Source of the DNA: an uncultured Clostridia bacterium
GTDB lineage: Bacteria > Bacillota > Clostridia > TANB77 > CAG-508
Length of the DNA: 13,344 bases
Direction: 5' to 3'
NCBI GenBank assembly: GCA_949118805.1
Contig: CASAUJ010000009.1
Location: 32,121 to 45,464, forward strand
The translations under genes and the position numbers were made by a program. Of the stretch, positions 1-6,767 are shown piece after piece. Every line of letters starts with the position of its first letter. The stretch's first letter is position 1. A model generated the notes under the pieces. It was not told the DNA's origin and ran no database searches. It saw only the letters and a list, made by a program, of their open reading frames with translations.

Positions 1-1773
1 TTTTACTTGTTCTTGCGTTAGCTTATCTTGATTTAAGCTTGCTACTTCTTGTTCTATGATATCTCTTACTTGTTCTTGCGTTAGTTTCCTTTCTTCTGCT
101 TCTTTTAAAAGATTTTCTAAATAGCTTGTATCTTTCATTTCTTTCACAAATTCATAATATTTCTCTTGCATTTTCTCAAGTTCTGTATTGATAAATAATT
201 TCATTTCTTCATCATTTCTGCTGAATTCTAAAACTGGTATTTTTTTCTCTTCTTGCTCACTTTTTTCTGTTTCTTGCACTACTTCATCAACTGTTCTTTC
301 TCTTAGTTTCATTAAACCTGCTGTTATTAGCGTATCCACTGAAAGTATTGGTTTTGGCTCTCCTTTTTCCATTCCACTTTGTTCACTATGTGCATAATAA
401 TACCCTTTACTATAAGTTTTAGCAGGTACTTTCTTTTTATTTAAAATCGCACCTATAATTTCTCCATCTACCATTTGAATAGATCTTTTTACTTCATCAA
501 AATCTTTCATTTTGGTTTTTTCTGCATTGGCAACTAAGATAGTAGAATCTACAACAGTTGATAAAATAATACTATCTGTAACTAGTTTACAAGGTGGCGC
601 ATCTATAATGATAACATCATAAATATTTTTTAATATTTCTAATAAATCCTTCATATTGTTTGATTCTAACAACTCAGATGGATTTGGTGGAATACTTCCA
701 TTGGTTATAATATGTAAATTTGGTATTTTCGTTTCTTTGATGTATTGCTTTCCTAATTTCATATTTTCTTCTTTCTTATCATTCATAACATATAAATAAT
801 TGGAAAGACCTTCTCCATTGTTTACTTTAAAGATTTTATGAGCTCTTCCTTTTCTCATATCAGCATCAATTAACAATACTCTCTTATCCGTTTCTGCAAA
901 AGCTGCTGCTATATTAGCAGAAACCCAACTTTTCCCTTCACGTGGAGTACAACTAGTAATTAAAATAGTTTTTGCATTTTTGGCTGAATTCATATATAAA
1001 ATATTGGTCCTTATTGTATTAATACACTCTGTCACATATGATTTTGCACTACTTCTATTTACAATCTCTTGCTCTTCATCCTGATGCACTGGAATTGCTC
1101 CTAATGATTTTAGATGAATGTATTTTTCAATCTCTTCTTCTTTTTTTATGGTATTATCCAATAAATAAAATAAAGTAATACTCACACAAGATATCCCTAA
1201 TCCCATCATAAAAGACAAGATCATATCTTTTACATGGTTAATATTACATGGTTCTTCTGGCAAACGTGCTTCATCTACAACACCAATATTATCCAAATGA
1301 TAAATTTCTTTGATTTCTTCTAAGAAAACCCTATCAAATTCTGTTGCAATTTCCATTGCTTTCTTAGGATCTTCATTTGTCACTGCCACCTGAATAATAT
1401 AAGTATCTTTTACTACACTAATCTTCATTTGCTTTAATAATTCTTCTTCTGTCATATCTAATTCCAAATTTTGAATGATTTGTTTCAATACTTTAGAATT
1501 TTCTCCTATGCTACGGTAAGTTTCTATTAATCCTGAATTGACTGTTAAGTCTGCATTTACCATTAAATCAGATGTCATAACGACTCTTCCTTCTGAAGCA
1601 CTATTCGGTATTAATAATAATGTTGAAGTCGCTCTGTATTCTGGTACAATACCATGATAAGAATACAAATACCCCAATAAAATAGAAATTATTAAAATCA
1701 TTAGAATGACTAGTTTTTTGCTTTTTACAATATCTAATATTCTTCTTATTTCAATATTTTCGTTTTTTCCCAT
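1..1773 (-). CDS. Polysaccharide chain-length/tyrosine autokinase (fused Wzz + BY-kinase), 3' end outside window
   Basis: A fused membrane adaptor and cytoplasmic bacterial tyrosine kinase of the kind that controls capsule or exopolysaccharide chain length. At least 591 codons are open with no stop before the left edge. Seen: a short basic N-terminus, TM1 at about residues 20-40, an extracytoplasmic Wzz-like domain, TM2 at about 183-205, then the kinase with Walker A (PREGKSW, about 278), Walker A' (LLIDADMRKG, about 300) and Walker B (VIIIDAPP, about 389). A tyrosine cluster (YSKGYYY, about 456) is the likely autophosphorylation site. Beyond it lies an unusual extension of more than 120 residues, rich in Glu, Lys and Gln and probably coiled coil, ending in a 21-residue repeat containing LTQEQV. 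AGGAGG (1785-1780) sits 6 nt before the ATG. There is no in-frame CGG codon. Many Firmicutes split the adaptor and kinase into two proteins; here they are one chain. Family confident, substrate unknown. Confidence 0.9.
   Translation of the reverse strand, partial: MGKNENIEIRRILDIVKSKKLVILMILIISILLGYLYSYHGIVPEYRATSTLLLIPNSASEGRVVMTSDLMVNADLTVNSGLIETYRSIGENSKVLKQIIQNLELDMTEEELLKQMKISVVKDTYIIQVAVTNEDPKKAMEIATEFDRVFLEEIKEIYHLDNIGVVDEARLPEEPCNINHVKDMILSFMMGLGISCVSITLFYLLDNTIKKEEEIEKYIHLKSLGAIPVHQDEEQEIVNRSSAKSYVTECINTIRTNILYMNSAKNAKTILITSCTPREGKSWVSANIAAAFAETDKRVLLIDADMRKGRAHKIFKVNNGEGLSNYLYVMNDKKEENMKLGKQYIKETKIPNLHIITNGSIPPNPSELLESNNMKDLLEILKNIYDVIIIDAPPCKLVTDSIILSTVVDSTILVANAEKTKMKDFDEVKRSIQMVDGEIIGAILNKKKVPAKTYSKGYYYAHSEQSGMEKGEPKPILSVDTLITAGLMKLRERTVDEVVQETEKSEQEEKKIPVLEFSRNDEEMKLFINTELEKMQEKYYEFVKEMKDTSYLENLLKEAEERKLTQEQVRDIIEQEVASLNQDKLTQEQVK
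3..84 (-). repeat. In-frame 21-codon repeat in the kinase C-terminal tail
   Basis: The 19-bp string ttacttgttcttgcgttag occurs identically at 3-21 and 66-84. The 63-bp offset is exactly 21 codons, so each copy encodes LTQEQV in the same frame. The repeat may continue beyond the left edge. Confidence 0.7.
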
Positions 1774-1792
1774 ATCTTACCTCCTACCCTAT

Positions 1793-1821
1793 ATTATACC
1801 TCATTTTTTGTTTTATTTCAA
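1793..1821 (-). promoter_or_regulatory. Sigma-A-type promoter of the BY-kinase gene
   Basis: Reading the minus strand, TTGAAA (1821-1816) and a perfect TATAAT (1798-1793) are separated by 17 bp. Transcription would start near 1786, almost on top of the AGGAGG ribosome site, so the leader would be extremely short. It lets the kinase gene be expressed separately from spoIIP upstream. Confidence 0.75.
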
Positions 1822-1857
1822 CCTTTTATGTAAAATATGGTGATTTTATTAATTTTT

Positions 1858-3009
1858 CTACTTTCCAATAACTTCTGCCATTACCTTTGCCAAGTACTTC
1901 ATACTTGTCAAGCATTGTTCTAATGTATTTCCAGTTGCCCCCACTTCTATAATATTAGCATATTTTCCTGTATGCTGATTATATCTTGATTTGGTTAAAG
2001 TAATTGGTTTAAACAATCCAGGATACATTTCTTCTGCTTTTTCTTGTATTTTAATTGCAAATTTCAAATTCTGATTCCAATTTGGATGCCATAATCCCCC
2101 ATTATTAGTTCCAACTACAAACATAATTTGTGCTGCCACATCATTTTCTCCTATTTTTACAATTGGTGCATAATCACTTCTACTTCCGATAGCATCTCGA
2201 TGGACATCTATAATAATATCAGATGGGGTCGTTTTCAATATCTTCTCAACTGTTGCTAAAGAACGTGTATAAGATCCATTATAAGCAGGATAATCATGAT
2301 ATGATACATCGTGTACTACTTGATATTGATATTGTTTTAATTGGTTTTCCAATTCTGTGCCAACCTTTGTTACGGTAAAATTCAAATCTGTTGTTCGAAA
2401 ATTTCCTGTTGGAGTATAGGGATACAATTCACTTGATGTATAACTTTCACAACTATGTGTATGAAATAATACAATATTTTTATTCTCAATACTTATATTG
2501 GGTTCTAGCATCTCATTTGTTAATTCATATTCCGTTTCATTTTTTATTTTTACTTTTCCATATTGTGTATGATAATTTTCTTTTAATGGTTGATCTGTAA
2601 TCACTTGCGTTTCTAATCCTGTCTTAGCTAGATCTACTTCCTCTTCTTCTTTTGGAATTTCTTCTTCCATTCTTTCTTCTTGAACTTTTTCCTTTTTTTC
2701 TAATTTATCCATATTTTTTATAGAACTAATTTGTGTTTTTAAGATTCCTTGAAGCATCGTATCTTCTGTTTGTTCTTTTTCCTGTTCTTCTATTTTTGTG
2801 TCTCCCTCTTTTATTTTTGCAATTCCTGGAATTACTTGTGAAAAACAACTTAGCATATTATTTTTAAAAATTAACTTTTCAACCGTTTTTTCTTGCTTTG
2901 TACTTTGGGAAAAGTACTGGCTAACACTTATTAGTATGATTAAAATCATTAACATGATGAAAAAATATTTTTTGATATCTTTCATTTTTAGTACAGTAAC
3001 ATTAAACAT
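1858..3009 (-). CDS. spoIIP: Stage II sporulation protein P (SpoIIP amidase/endopeptidase)
   Basis: Membrane-anchored peptidoglycan hydrolase that acts with SpoIID and SpoIIM during engulfment of the forespore. The 383-residue product has a short cytoplasmic N-terminus, one TM segment at about residues 12-32, a Lys/Glu-rich linker to about 135, then the catalytic domain with the family signatures VLFHTHSCESY (about 180-190), VDVHRDA (about 270), FVVGTNNGG with a following HPNW, and YNQH followed by IEVGATGNT near the C-terminus. The His and Glu residues of these motifs are the expected zinc ligands and catalytic residues. An upstream in-frame ATG at 3054 exists, but 3009 is preferred because AAGGAGA (3021-3015) lies 5 nt before it and nothing similar precedes 3054. 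No CGG codon is in frame. The gene is bounded upstream by a strong terminator and is probably monocistronic. Confidence 0.93.
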   Translation of the reverse strand: MFNVTVLKMKDIKKYFFIMLMILIILISVSQYFSQSTKQEKTVEKLIFKNNMLSCFSQVIPGIAKIKEGDTKIEEQEKEQTEDTMLQGILKTQISSIKNMDKLEKKEKVQEERMEEEIPKEEEEVDLAKTGLETQVITDQPLKENYHTQYGKVKIKNETEYELTNEMLEPNISIENKNIVLFHTHSCESYTSSELYPYTPTGNFRTTDLNFTVTKVGTELENQLKQYQYQVVHDVSYHDYPAYNGSYTRSLATVEKILKTTPSDIIIDVHRDAIGSRSDYAPIVKIGENDVAAQIMFVVGTNNGGLWHPNWNQNLKFAIKIQEKAEEMYPGLFKPITLTKSRYNQHTGKYANIIEVGATGNTLEQCLTSMKYLAKVMAEVIGK

Positions 3010-3014
3010 ATCTT

Positions 3015-3021
3015 TCTCCTT
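3015..3021 (-). promoter_or_regulatory. Ribosome binding site that sets the spoIIP start
   Basis: AAGGAGA reading leftwards, 5 nt before ATG 3009. It selects the start beginning MFNVTVLKMKD over the longer in-frame reading from 3054. Confidence 0.75.
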
Positions 3022-3043
3022 GTCCAAAAGTGTCTTATCTATA

Positions 3044-3073
3044 TATATATTCACTATTATCCTTCTTTATGAC
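3044..3073 (-). promoter_or_regulatory. Possible sporulation (sigma-E-like) promoter of spoIIP
   Basis: Between the upstream terminator and the start codon, the minus strand has GTCATAA (3073-3067) and an AATATATA element about 15 nt further on. This resembles the sigma-E pattern (ATA-rich -35, CATACA-like -10), which drives spoIIP in Bacillus subtilis, but the -10 match is poor. No sigma-A promoter is evident here. Weak call. Confidence 0.25.
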
Positions 3074-3105
3074 AAAAAAAACGGGAGAGCTTAAATGCTC
3101 TCCCG
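3074..3105 (-). terminator. Strong intrinsic terminator after the surface-protein gene
   Basis: A perfect 9-bp inverted repeat CGGGAGAGC (3082-3090) / GCTCTCCCG (3097-3105) with a 6-nt loop. On the minus strand it is followed directly by eight T residues (3081-3074). This terminates the transcript of the 4802-3168 gene and insulates spoIIP. Confidence 0.93.
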
Positions 3106-3167
3106 AAAAACGATCTATCTATGTCAAGAAAGGATTCCTCCTTTCCTTACTGTGTTATTGGAGTTTT

Positions 3168-4802
3168 TTATGCTGTCGGTCTAAGAATCGGAGCCTGTTC
3201 TATTACCTCTTCCATTTCCTCTGTCGAATCTTCCGGTTTAAGAATCGGTGGTTGTTTAATTTCTTCCTCTGTCTCCTCCTCACTTGCATCCATTGTTGTG
3301 GGTGTAATCAAGGGAGGATTATTGGGATTGTCGCTCCCCTCGCCATCGGGTTTAAGAATCGGCGGATTACTCGGATTCTCTTCCTCTTCCTCATCTGGTG
3401 TGATAATAGGTGGATTACTGGGATTGTCATCATCTGGTGCCTCAGGCCGAATCAACTCACTATTTCCAGGAGAACTTGGATTATCCCAAATACTCATAAT
3501 TGCTTCCCTTGAAGCAACTTCTTCATAGTTTGGATCCGTAACAAAAACCAGTCGAACTACCCAATTCCCCTCATTTTTTCTATTATTTCCAATGAAATAA
3601 TAATCCACAATTCCTTCTGGCATTCCATTTTTGAAATTAACAGAAAGACTATTCGTCCGATTGGGATTATAAGGAAAACTCTTGTTTCCATATTCGATAC
3701 CAGATTCGTCAACAGATTTCTTTTTGACATTGATTGGTACATCAACAATTACCGTATTGTAATTTGCAGGATCAGAAGGCGTAAATTTTGCCTTTACTGT
3801 CTGTGGACCTGCATTTCCCACTTCATTTGTTAAGGACTCTACCAATGTCCATCCTGCTCCAAGCTGTGCTTGAATCACCGCCAACTTATCTTTAAAAGTG
3901 GCTGTTAATCCTGTCGGAATCGTATATGAAGGATCTGCCTTTACAACGATAACCTCTACCAAGATTCCTTTCACTACATTGAATCTTGTGGTGTCCTTTG
4001 GCGTGAATGTCGCCAAATGATATCTTTTTCCTACTTTTCCAACCTTTTCTGATCCTTTTTCCCAAGACCATCCTGTTGGAAGTTTTATTTCTGATACATT
4101 TTGTCCATATACAGCTGTCAATCCTTTCGGTACAGTGTATACAGGATCCTGTTTTTCAGGATCTGTTGGCTTAGACGGATCTGTCGGTTTTACAGGATTG
4201 GTCGGCTTAGACGGGTCTGTCGGTTTTACAGGATTCGTCGGCTTAGACGGATCTGTCGGTTTTGCAGGATTCGTCGGCTTGGACGGATCTGTCGGTTTCA
4301 CAGGACTCGTCGGCTTAGACGGAACTGTTGGTTTCGATGCACCAGTCGGATCAGAAGGTCTCGTCTGGTTTGATGAACTGCTTGATTCTGATGAAGTCGT
4401 CGGACTAATAGATCCATCTGTTTTCTCTGTCGACTCATCACTTGTACTATCCTCTACCGAAGTAGAAGAAGACATTTCTTCTGTCGACTCAACGGTCTTA
4501 CTTTCCTCCGCAACTATTTGTTCCGAAGACTTTTCATCTCCTGAGCCATCCTCAGAAACCATTCCGCTTTCTTCAAGCATCGCACCAGATTCCTCTCTTG
4601 CCGAGGATTCCTGATCCGCCTTTTTCTGCGGACAACCACACCATTTCAAAAGTGAAACGATGATCGCTATTGCCAGAAGAATTATAACTTTTATAATTCT
4701 TCTGTTTCTCCGTTCCTTGTTGTTTCCTTCCTGTTTCTTGTTGTCTTCTTCCTGTTTCATGTTGTTTCCTTCCTGTTTCTTGTTGTCTTCTTCCTGTTTC
4801 AT
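3168..4802 (-). CDS. Membrane-anchored surface protein with KPT repeats, two YDG/Ig-like repeats and a proline-rich tail
   Basis: A 544-residue protein I cannot name. Order seen: a cytoplasmic N-terminus made of a perfect tandem 14-residue repeat (MKQEEDNKKQEGNN twice); a basic ERRNRR cluster; one TM segment at about 36-52 followed by CGC, consistent with an uncleaved signal anchor and an outside C-terminus; a Ser/Glu-rich spacer (about 60-155); ten KPTxPx hexapeptides (157-216); two repeats that begin YTVPKGLTA / YTIPTGLTA and contain FTPKD / FTPSD, typical of bacterial Ig-like adhesin repeats; a unique section; and an acidic tail with five short PPI(I/L)(T/K)P-like motifs. AAGGAGG (4816-4810) is 7 nt before the ATG. 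The gene is visibly more G+C-rich than its neighbours and has three in-frame CGG codons (31, 382, 452), so recent transfer is possible. There is no LPXTG motif and no convincing lipobox. Likely a cell-wall-spanning adhesin or scaffold. Confidence 0.8.
   Translation of the reverse strand: MKQEEDNKKQEGNNMKQEEDNKKQEGNNKERRNRRIIKVIILLAIAIIVSLLKWCGCPQKKADQESSAREESGAMLEESGMVSEDGSGDEKSSEQIVAEESKTVESTEEMSSSTSVEDSTSDESTEKTDGSISPTTSSESSSSSNQTRPSDPTGASKPTVPSKPTSPVKPTDPSKPTNPAKPTDPSKPTNPVKPTDPSKPTNPVKPTDPSKPTDPEKQDPVYTVPKGLTAVYGQNVSEIKLPTGWSWEKGSEKVGKVGKRYHLATFTPKDTTRFNVVKGILVEVIVVKADPSYTIPTGLTATFKDKLAVIQAQLGAGWTLVESLTNEVGNAGPQTVKAKFTPSDPANYNTVIVDVPINVKKKSVDESGIEYGNKSFPYNPNRTNSLSVNFKNGMPEGIVDYYFIGNNRKNEGNWVVRLVFVTDPNYEEVASREAIMSIWDNPSSPGNSELIRPEAPDDDNPSNPPIITPDEEEEENPSNPPILKPDGEGSDNPNNPPLITPTTMDASEEETEEEIKQPPILKPEDSTEEMEEVIEQAPILRPTA
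4155..4334 (-). repeat. Ten 18-bp coding repeats (KPTxPx)
   Basis: Ten consecutive hexapeptides KPT(D/N/S/V)P(S/V/A/E), mostly alternating as a 36-bp higher-order unit (KPTDPS-KPTNPV). This is a proline-rich stalk of the kind that spans cell wall. The near-identical units make the region prone to length change by slippage or recombination. Confidence 0.9.
4719..4802 (-). repeat. Perfect 42-bp tandem duplication containing the start codon
   Basis: Positions 4761-4802 and 4719-4760 encode the same 14 residues, MKQEEDNKKQEGNN, so the second copy carries an internal in-frame ATG (4760). That ATG lacks the AAGGAGG that precedes 4802, so the first ATG is taken as the start. It looks like a recent duplication. 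Confidence 0.88.
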
Positions 4803-4866
4803 GCTTTTTCCTCCTTAATAAAAATTTTCAATGTGCTACTTTTTGATCTATTAGATCGTTTATTTT

Positions 4867-4898
4867 AAATAGTGTACAAAATAACTCTGCCACTATTT
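4867..4898. other. Inverted repeat in the leader of the surface-protein mRNA
   Basis: Perfect 8-bp arms aaatagtg (4867-4874) and cactattt (4891-4898) with a 16-nt loop, between the promoter and the ribosome site of the 4802-3168 gene. It could be an operator or an mRNA stem; no function can be assigned. Confidence 0.35.
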
Positions 4899-4937
4899 TA
4901 TCTATATAAAAGGTGCACTCCTACACCTGTATACATA

Positions 4938-4966
4938 ATTATAAATCATTTTTCAAAAAAAGTCAA
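4938..4966 (-). promoter_or_regulatory. Sigma-A-type promoter of the surface-protein gene
   Basis: On the minus strand TTGACT (4966-4961), 17 bp, then a perfect TATAAT (4943-4938). The leader before the ATG at 4802 would be about 130 nt. The -35 box lies inside the stem of the probable hisS terminator. Confidence 0.8.
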
Positions 4967-4986
4967 ATTATCCCAAAATAATTCAA
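4955..4986 (-). terminator. Probable intrinsic terminator of hisS
   Basis: On the minus strand, arms TTGAATTAT (4986-4978) and ATAATTTGA (4971-4963) form a 9-bp stem with two G-U pairs around a 6-nt loop, followed by C and seven T (4961-4955). It lies just after the hisS stop codon. The stem is AT-rich, so termination may be partial. Confidence 0.5.
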
Positions 4987-5001
4987 CTTTCCAATTCCCC
5001 C

Positions 5002-6315
5002 CTATTTTATAGTATTCGCAATTGTTTTCGCTTCTAAATCAACCCTTATTTCTTCTCCAGTCTCCATATTTTTAATCGCCATTTTTTGCGTCTTAATTTC
5101 ATCTTCTCCTATCACAATTACATAAGGTATTTTCAATTTATCGGCATACTTAAATTTTGCTTTTAACTTTTTATCATTTAAATAGATTTCTGTTTTAATT
5201 CCAAGGTTTCTTAATTCTGTTGCCAATTTAATTGGCTCTTCTAGATCCTCTATCATTGGTATGATTAATAATTCTGCAATAGATTTTTTCGTTGTTTTTA
5301 TCAAATTCAGTTCATTTAATTGATAGAACAATCTTGTTAAACCTATGGATACCCCTACACCTGGTAGCTTTTTATCGGTATAATATTCTGCTAAATTCTC
5401 ATATCTTCCACCAGAACATACACTTCCAATCTGTGGATATTCATCTAAAAAAGTTTCATACACAGTTCCTGTATAATAATCTAATCCTCTTGCAATCGTT
5501 AAATCCACTTTAAAATTACTATCCATTACTCCGAATAATCGTATATTTTTTACTACTTGTTTTAACTCTTCTACTCCTTCTTGAAAAATTTGACTTTCTA
5601 TTTCCCAATTCTCCAACTTTTGAATTTTTTCATCAGAAGTCCCTTCCATTGTAATAAAGTTCATAATCTTATTCACAGCTATTTCATTTATTTCTAAATT
5701 GATCAATTCCTCTCTTACTGCTTTTTCTCCAATCTTGTCAATTTTATCTATGATTCGCAAAATAGAAGTTGCTTTTTCTTGTTGTTGTAGTCCTTCAAAT
5801 AACCCATTTAATATCTTACGATTATTGATACGAATTGTAAATTGATCAAATCCTAATTCTCTAAAAATTGTATTGATAATACTTGGCAATTCGGCATCAT
5901 AAATAATTCCTAGTTCCCCATCTCCTAAGATATCAATATCGCATTGATAAAATTCTCGAAATCTTCCTTTTTGTGGTCTTTCTCCACGATATACTTTCCC
6001 CATTTGATATCTTCGAAAAGGAAAACTTAAATTTCCATAATTTTTGGCTACATATTTCGAAAGAGGAACTGTTAAATCAAACCTTAAAGACAAATCATTG
6101 TCCCCTTTTTGAAAACGATAAATTTGCTTTTCCGTCTCTCCTCCTGCTTTTGCTAATAATACTTCTGAAAATTCAATAATAGGAGTGTCTAATGGCAAAA
6201 ATCCAAATTTTTGATAAGTATTTTCTATTTTTTGTTTCATTTGATTAAATAATATTTGTTCTCTTGGTAATAGTTCCATCGTCCCTGTTAATGTTCTTGG
6301 TTCTGTCTTTTCCAT
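5002..6315 (-). CDS. hisS: Histidyl-tRNA synthetase
   Basis: Class II aminoacyl-tRNA synthetase that charges tRNA-His; 437 residues, slightly above the usual 420 or so. Seen: N-terminal GTMELLPRE, motif 2 region RFDLTVPL through FPFRRYQMGKVYRGE and RFREFYQCDIDILG, the HisRS signatures ARGLDYYTGTVYE and CSGGRYENLA, motif 3 PGVGVSIGLTRLF, and a C-terminal anticodon-binding domain (about 345-437). The anticodon domain and intact catalytic motifs argue against the paralogue HisZ. AAGGGAA (6327-6321) precedes the ATG by 5 nt. The reading frame is intact: its two CGG triplets both straddle codons (TTC GGA, ACG GAA). It lies downstream of the small 6684-6391 gene and may share its promoter. The motif wording looks closer to a divergent HisRS subgroup than to the common clostridial enzyme; that is an impression, not a tree. 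Confidence 0.96.
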   Translation of the reverse strand: MEKTEPRTLTGTMELLPREQILFNQMKQKIENTYQKFGFLPLDTPIIEFSEVLLAKAGGETEKQIYRFQKGDNDLSLRFDLTVPLSKYVAKNYGNLSFPFRRYQMGKVYRGERPQKGRFREFYQCDIDILGDGELGIIYDAELPSIINTIFRELGFDQFTIRINNRKILNGLFEGLQQQEKATSILRIIDKIDKIGEKAVREELINLEINEIAVNKIMNFITMEGTSDEKIQKLENWEIESQIFQEGVEELKQVVKNIRLFGVMDSNFKVDLTIARGLDYYTGTVYETFLDEYPQIGSVCSGGRYENLAEYYTDKKLPGVGVSIGLTRLFYQLNELNLIKTTKKSIAELLIIPMIEDLEEPIKLATELRNLGIKTEIYLNDKKLKAKFKYADKLKIPYVIVIGEDEIKTQKMAIKNMETGEEIRVDLEAKTIANTIK

Positions 6316-6357
6316 ATCTATTCCCTTACTTTCTTTTCTGATTTTTCTCGTTTTGAA

Positions 6358-6381
6358 GGCACTGGAAACTCTCCCAGTGCC
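6358..6381. other. Hairpin between the small gene and hisS
   Basis: Perfect 8-bp inverted repeat GGCACTGG (6358-6365) / CCAGTGCC (6374-6381) with an 8-nt loop. On the minus strand it is followed by TTCAAAACG, not a T-run, so it is not a classic terminator. It may be a weak attenuator or an mRNA-stabilising stem between the 6684-6391 gene and hisS. Confidence 0.5.
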
Positions 6382-6390
6382 CCCTCACCG

Positions 6391-6684
6391 CTAGTTGTTT
6401 TCTTTCATTAGGATGGTTTTCCCACCCACTTTGCAAGCTAAAACAACTTTGCCTTTTTCTGCCTTAATAACAGCTCGCTCACAAAAGAGATACTGGTCTC
6501 TTGCCATAGCAATGACACCTGTTTCATTTGCTCTTTTGGCAACTTGCAAAACAACTTCCTGAAAAGGAGAAATCACGTTATAAATCGTGAGTTTTCCATT
6601 CTGCCTTTTCAGTTCTACCTCATATCCTAACGCCTTTAATCCATTCTTCCGAATTGCTATTTTTTTTGCTTTTTTTGTTGCCAT
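6391..6684 (-). CDS. Small basic protein of unknown function
   Basis: A 97-residue protein I do not recognise. It starts with a Lys-rich stretch (MATKKAKKIAIRKNG), has no TM segment or signal peptide, and looks like a compact alpha/beta fold with short hydrophobic strands (KLTIYNVI, VVLACKV, KTILM). AAAGGAGA (6700-6693) is 8 nt before the ATG and a good sigma-A promoter lies just upstream, so it is probably expressed. Base composition is visibly richer in G+C than the flanking genes. Codon 12 is CGG (6651-6649). If the skip seen in the neighbouring operon happened here, reading would continue GRMD and stop, so either CGG is read as an amino acid here or the gene is silenced or regulated at this codon. 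hisS follows after 75 nt. Confidence 0.65.
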   Translation of the reverse strand: MATKKAKKIAIRKNGLKALGYEVELKRQNGKLTIYNVISPFQEVVLQVAKRANETGVIAMARDQYLFCERAVIKAEKGKVVLACKVGGKTILMKENN

Positions 6685-6732
6685 TCTTTCAGTCTCCTTT
6701 ACAATTGCTATTTTTAGCTTGTTTCAACACAT

Positions 6733-6761
6733 ATTATACAATGATTTTCTAGATTTTTCAA
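6733..6761 (-). promoter_or_regulatory. Sigma-A-type promoter of the small basic protein gene (and possibly hisS)
   Basis: On the minus strand TTGAAA (6761-6756), 17 bp, then TATAAT (6738-6733). The -35 box begins seven bases beyond the reconstructed stop of the hydrolase gene (6770-6768), which fits that gene ending there and not at 6814. Confidence 0.78.
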
Positions 6762-6767
6762 GTTACT

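Noticed and set aside
3010..3054. Longer SpoIIP start at 3054
   Set aside because: No ribosome site precedes 3054, while AAGGAGA is well placed before 3009.
3557..3748. +1 frame of the surface gene after CGG codon 382
   Set aside because: It has no repeat structure or recognisable motif and ends at a stop, whereas the unshifted frame continues into the PPILKP-type repeats.
4155..4334. CRISPR-like periodic repeats
   Set aside because: The periodicity is 18/36 bp without unique spacers and is fully explained by coding KPTxPx hexapeptides.
4135..4614. Gly/Val/Phe-rich frame opposite the surface gene
   Set aside because: It is the antisense shadow of the KPT repeats and has no ribosome site.
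4630..4650. Lipoprotein signal (LLKWCGC) in the surface protein
   Set aside because: Residues before either Cys (KW, WCG) do not fit a lipobox, so a signal anchor is preferred.
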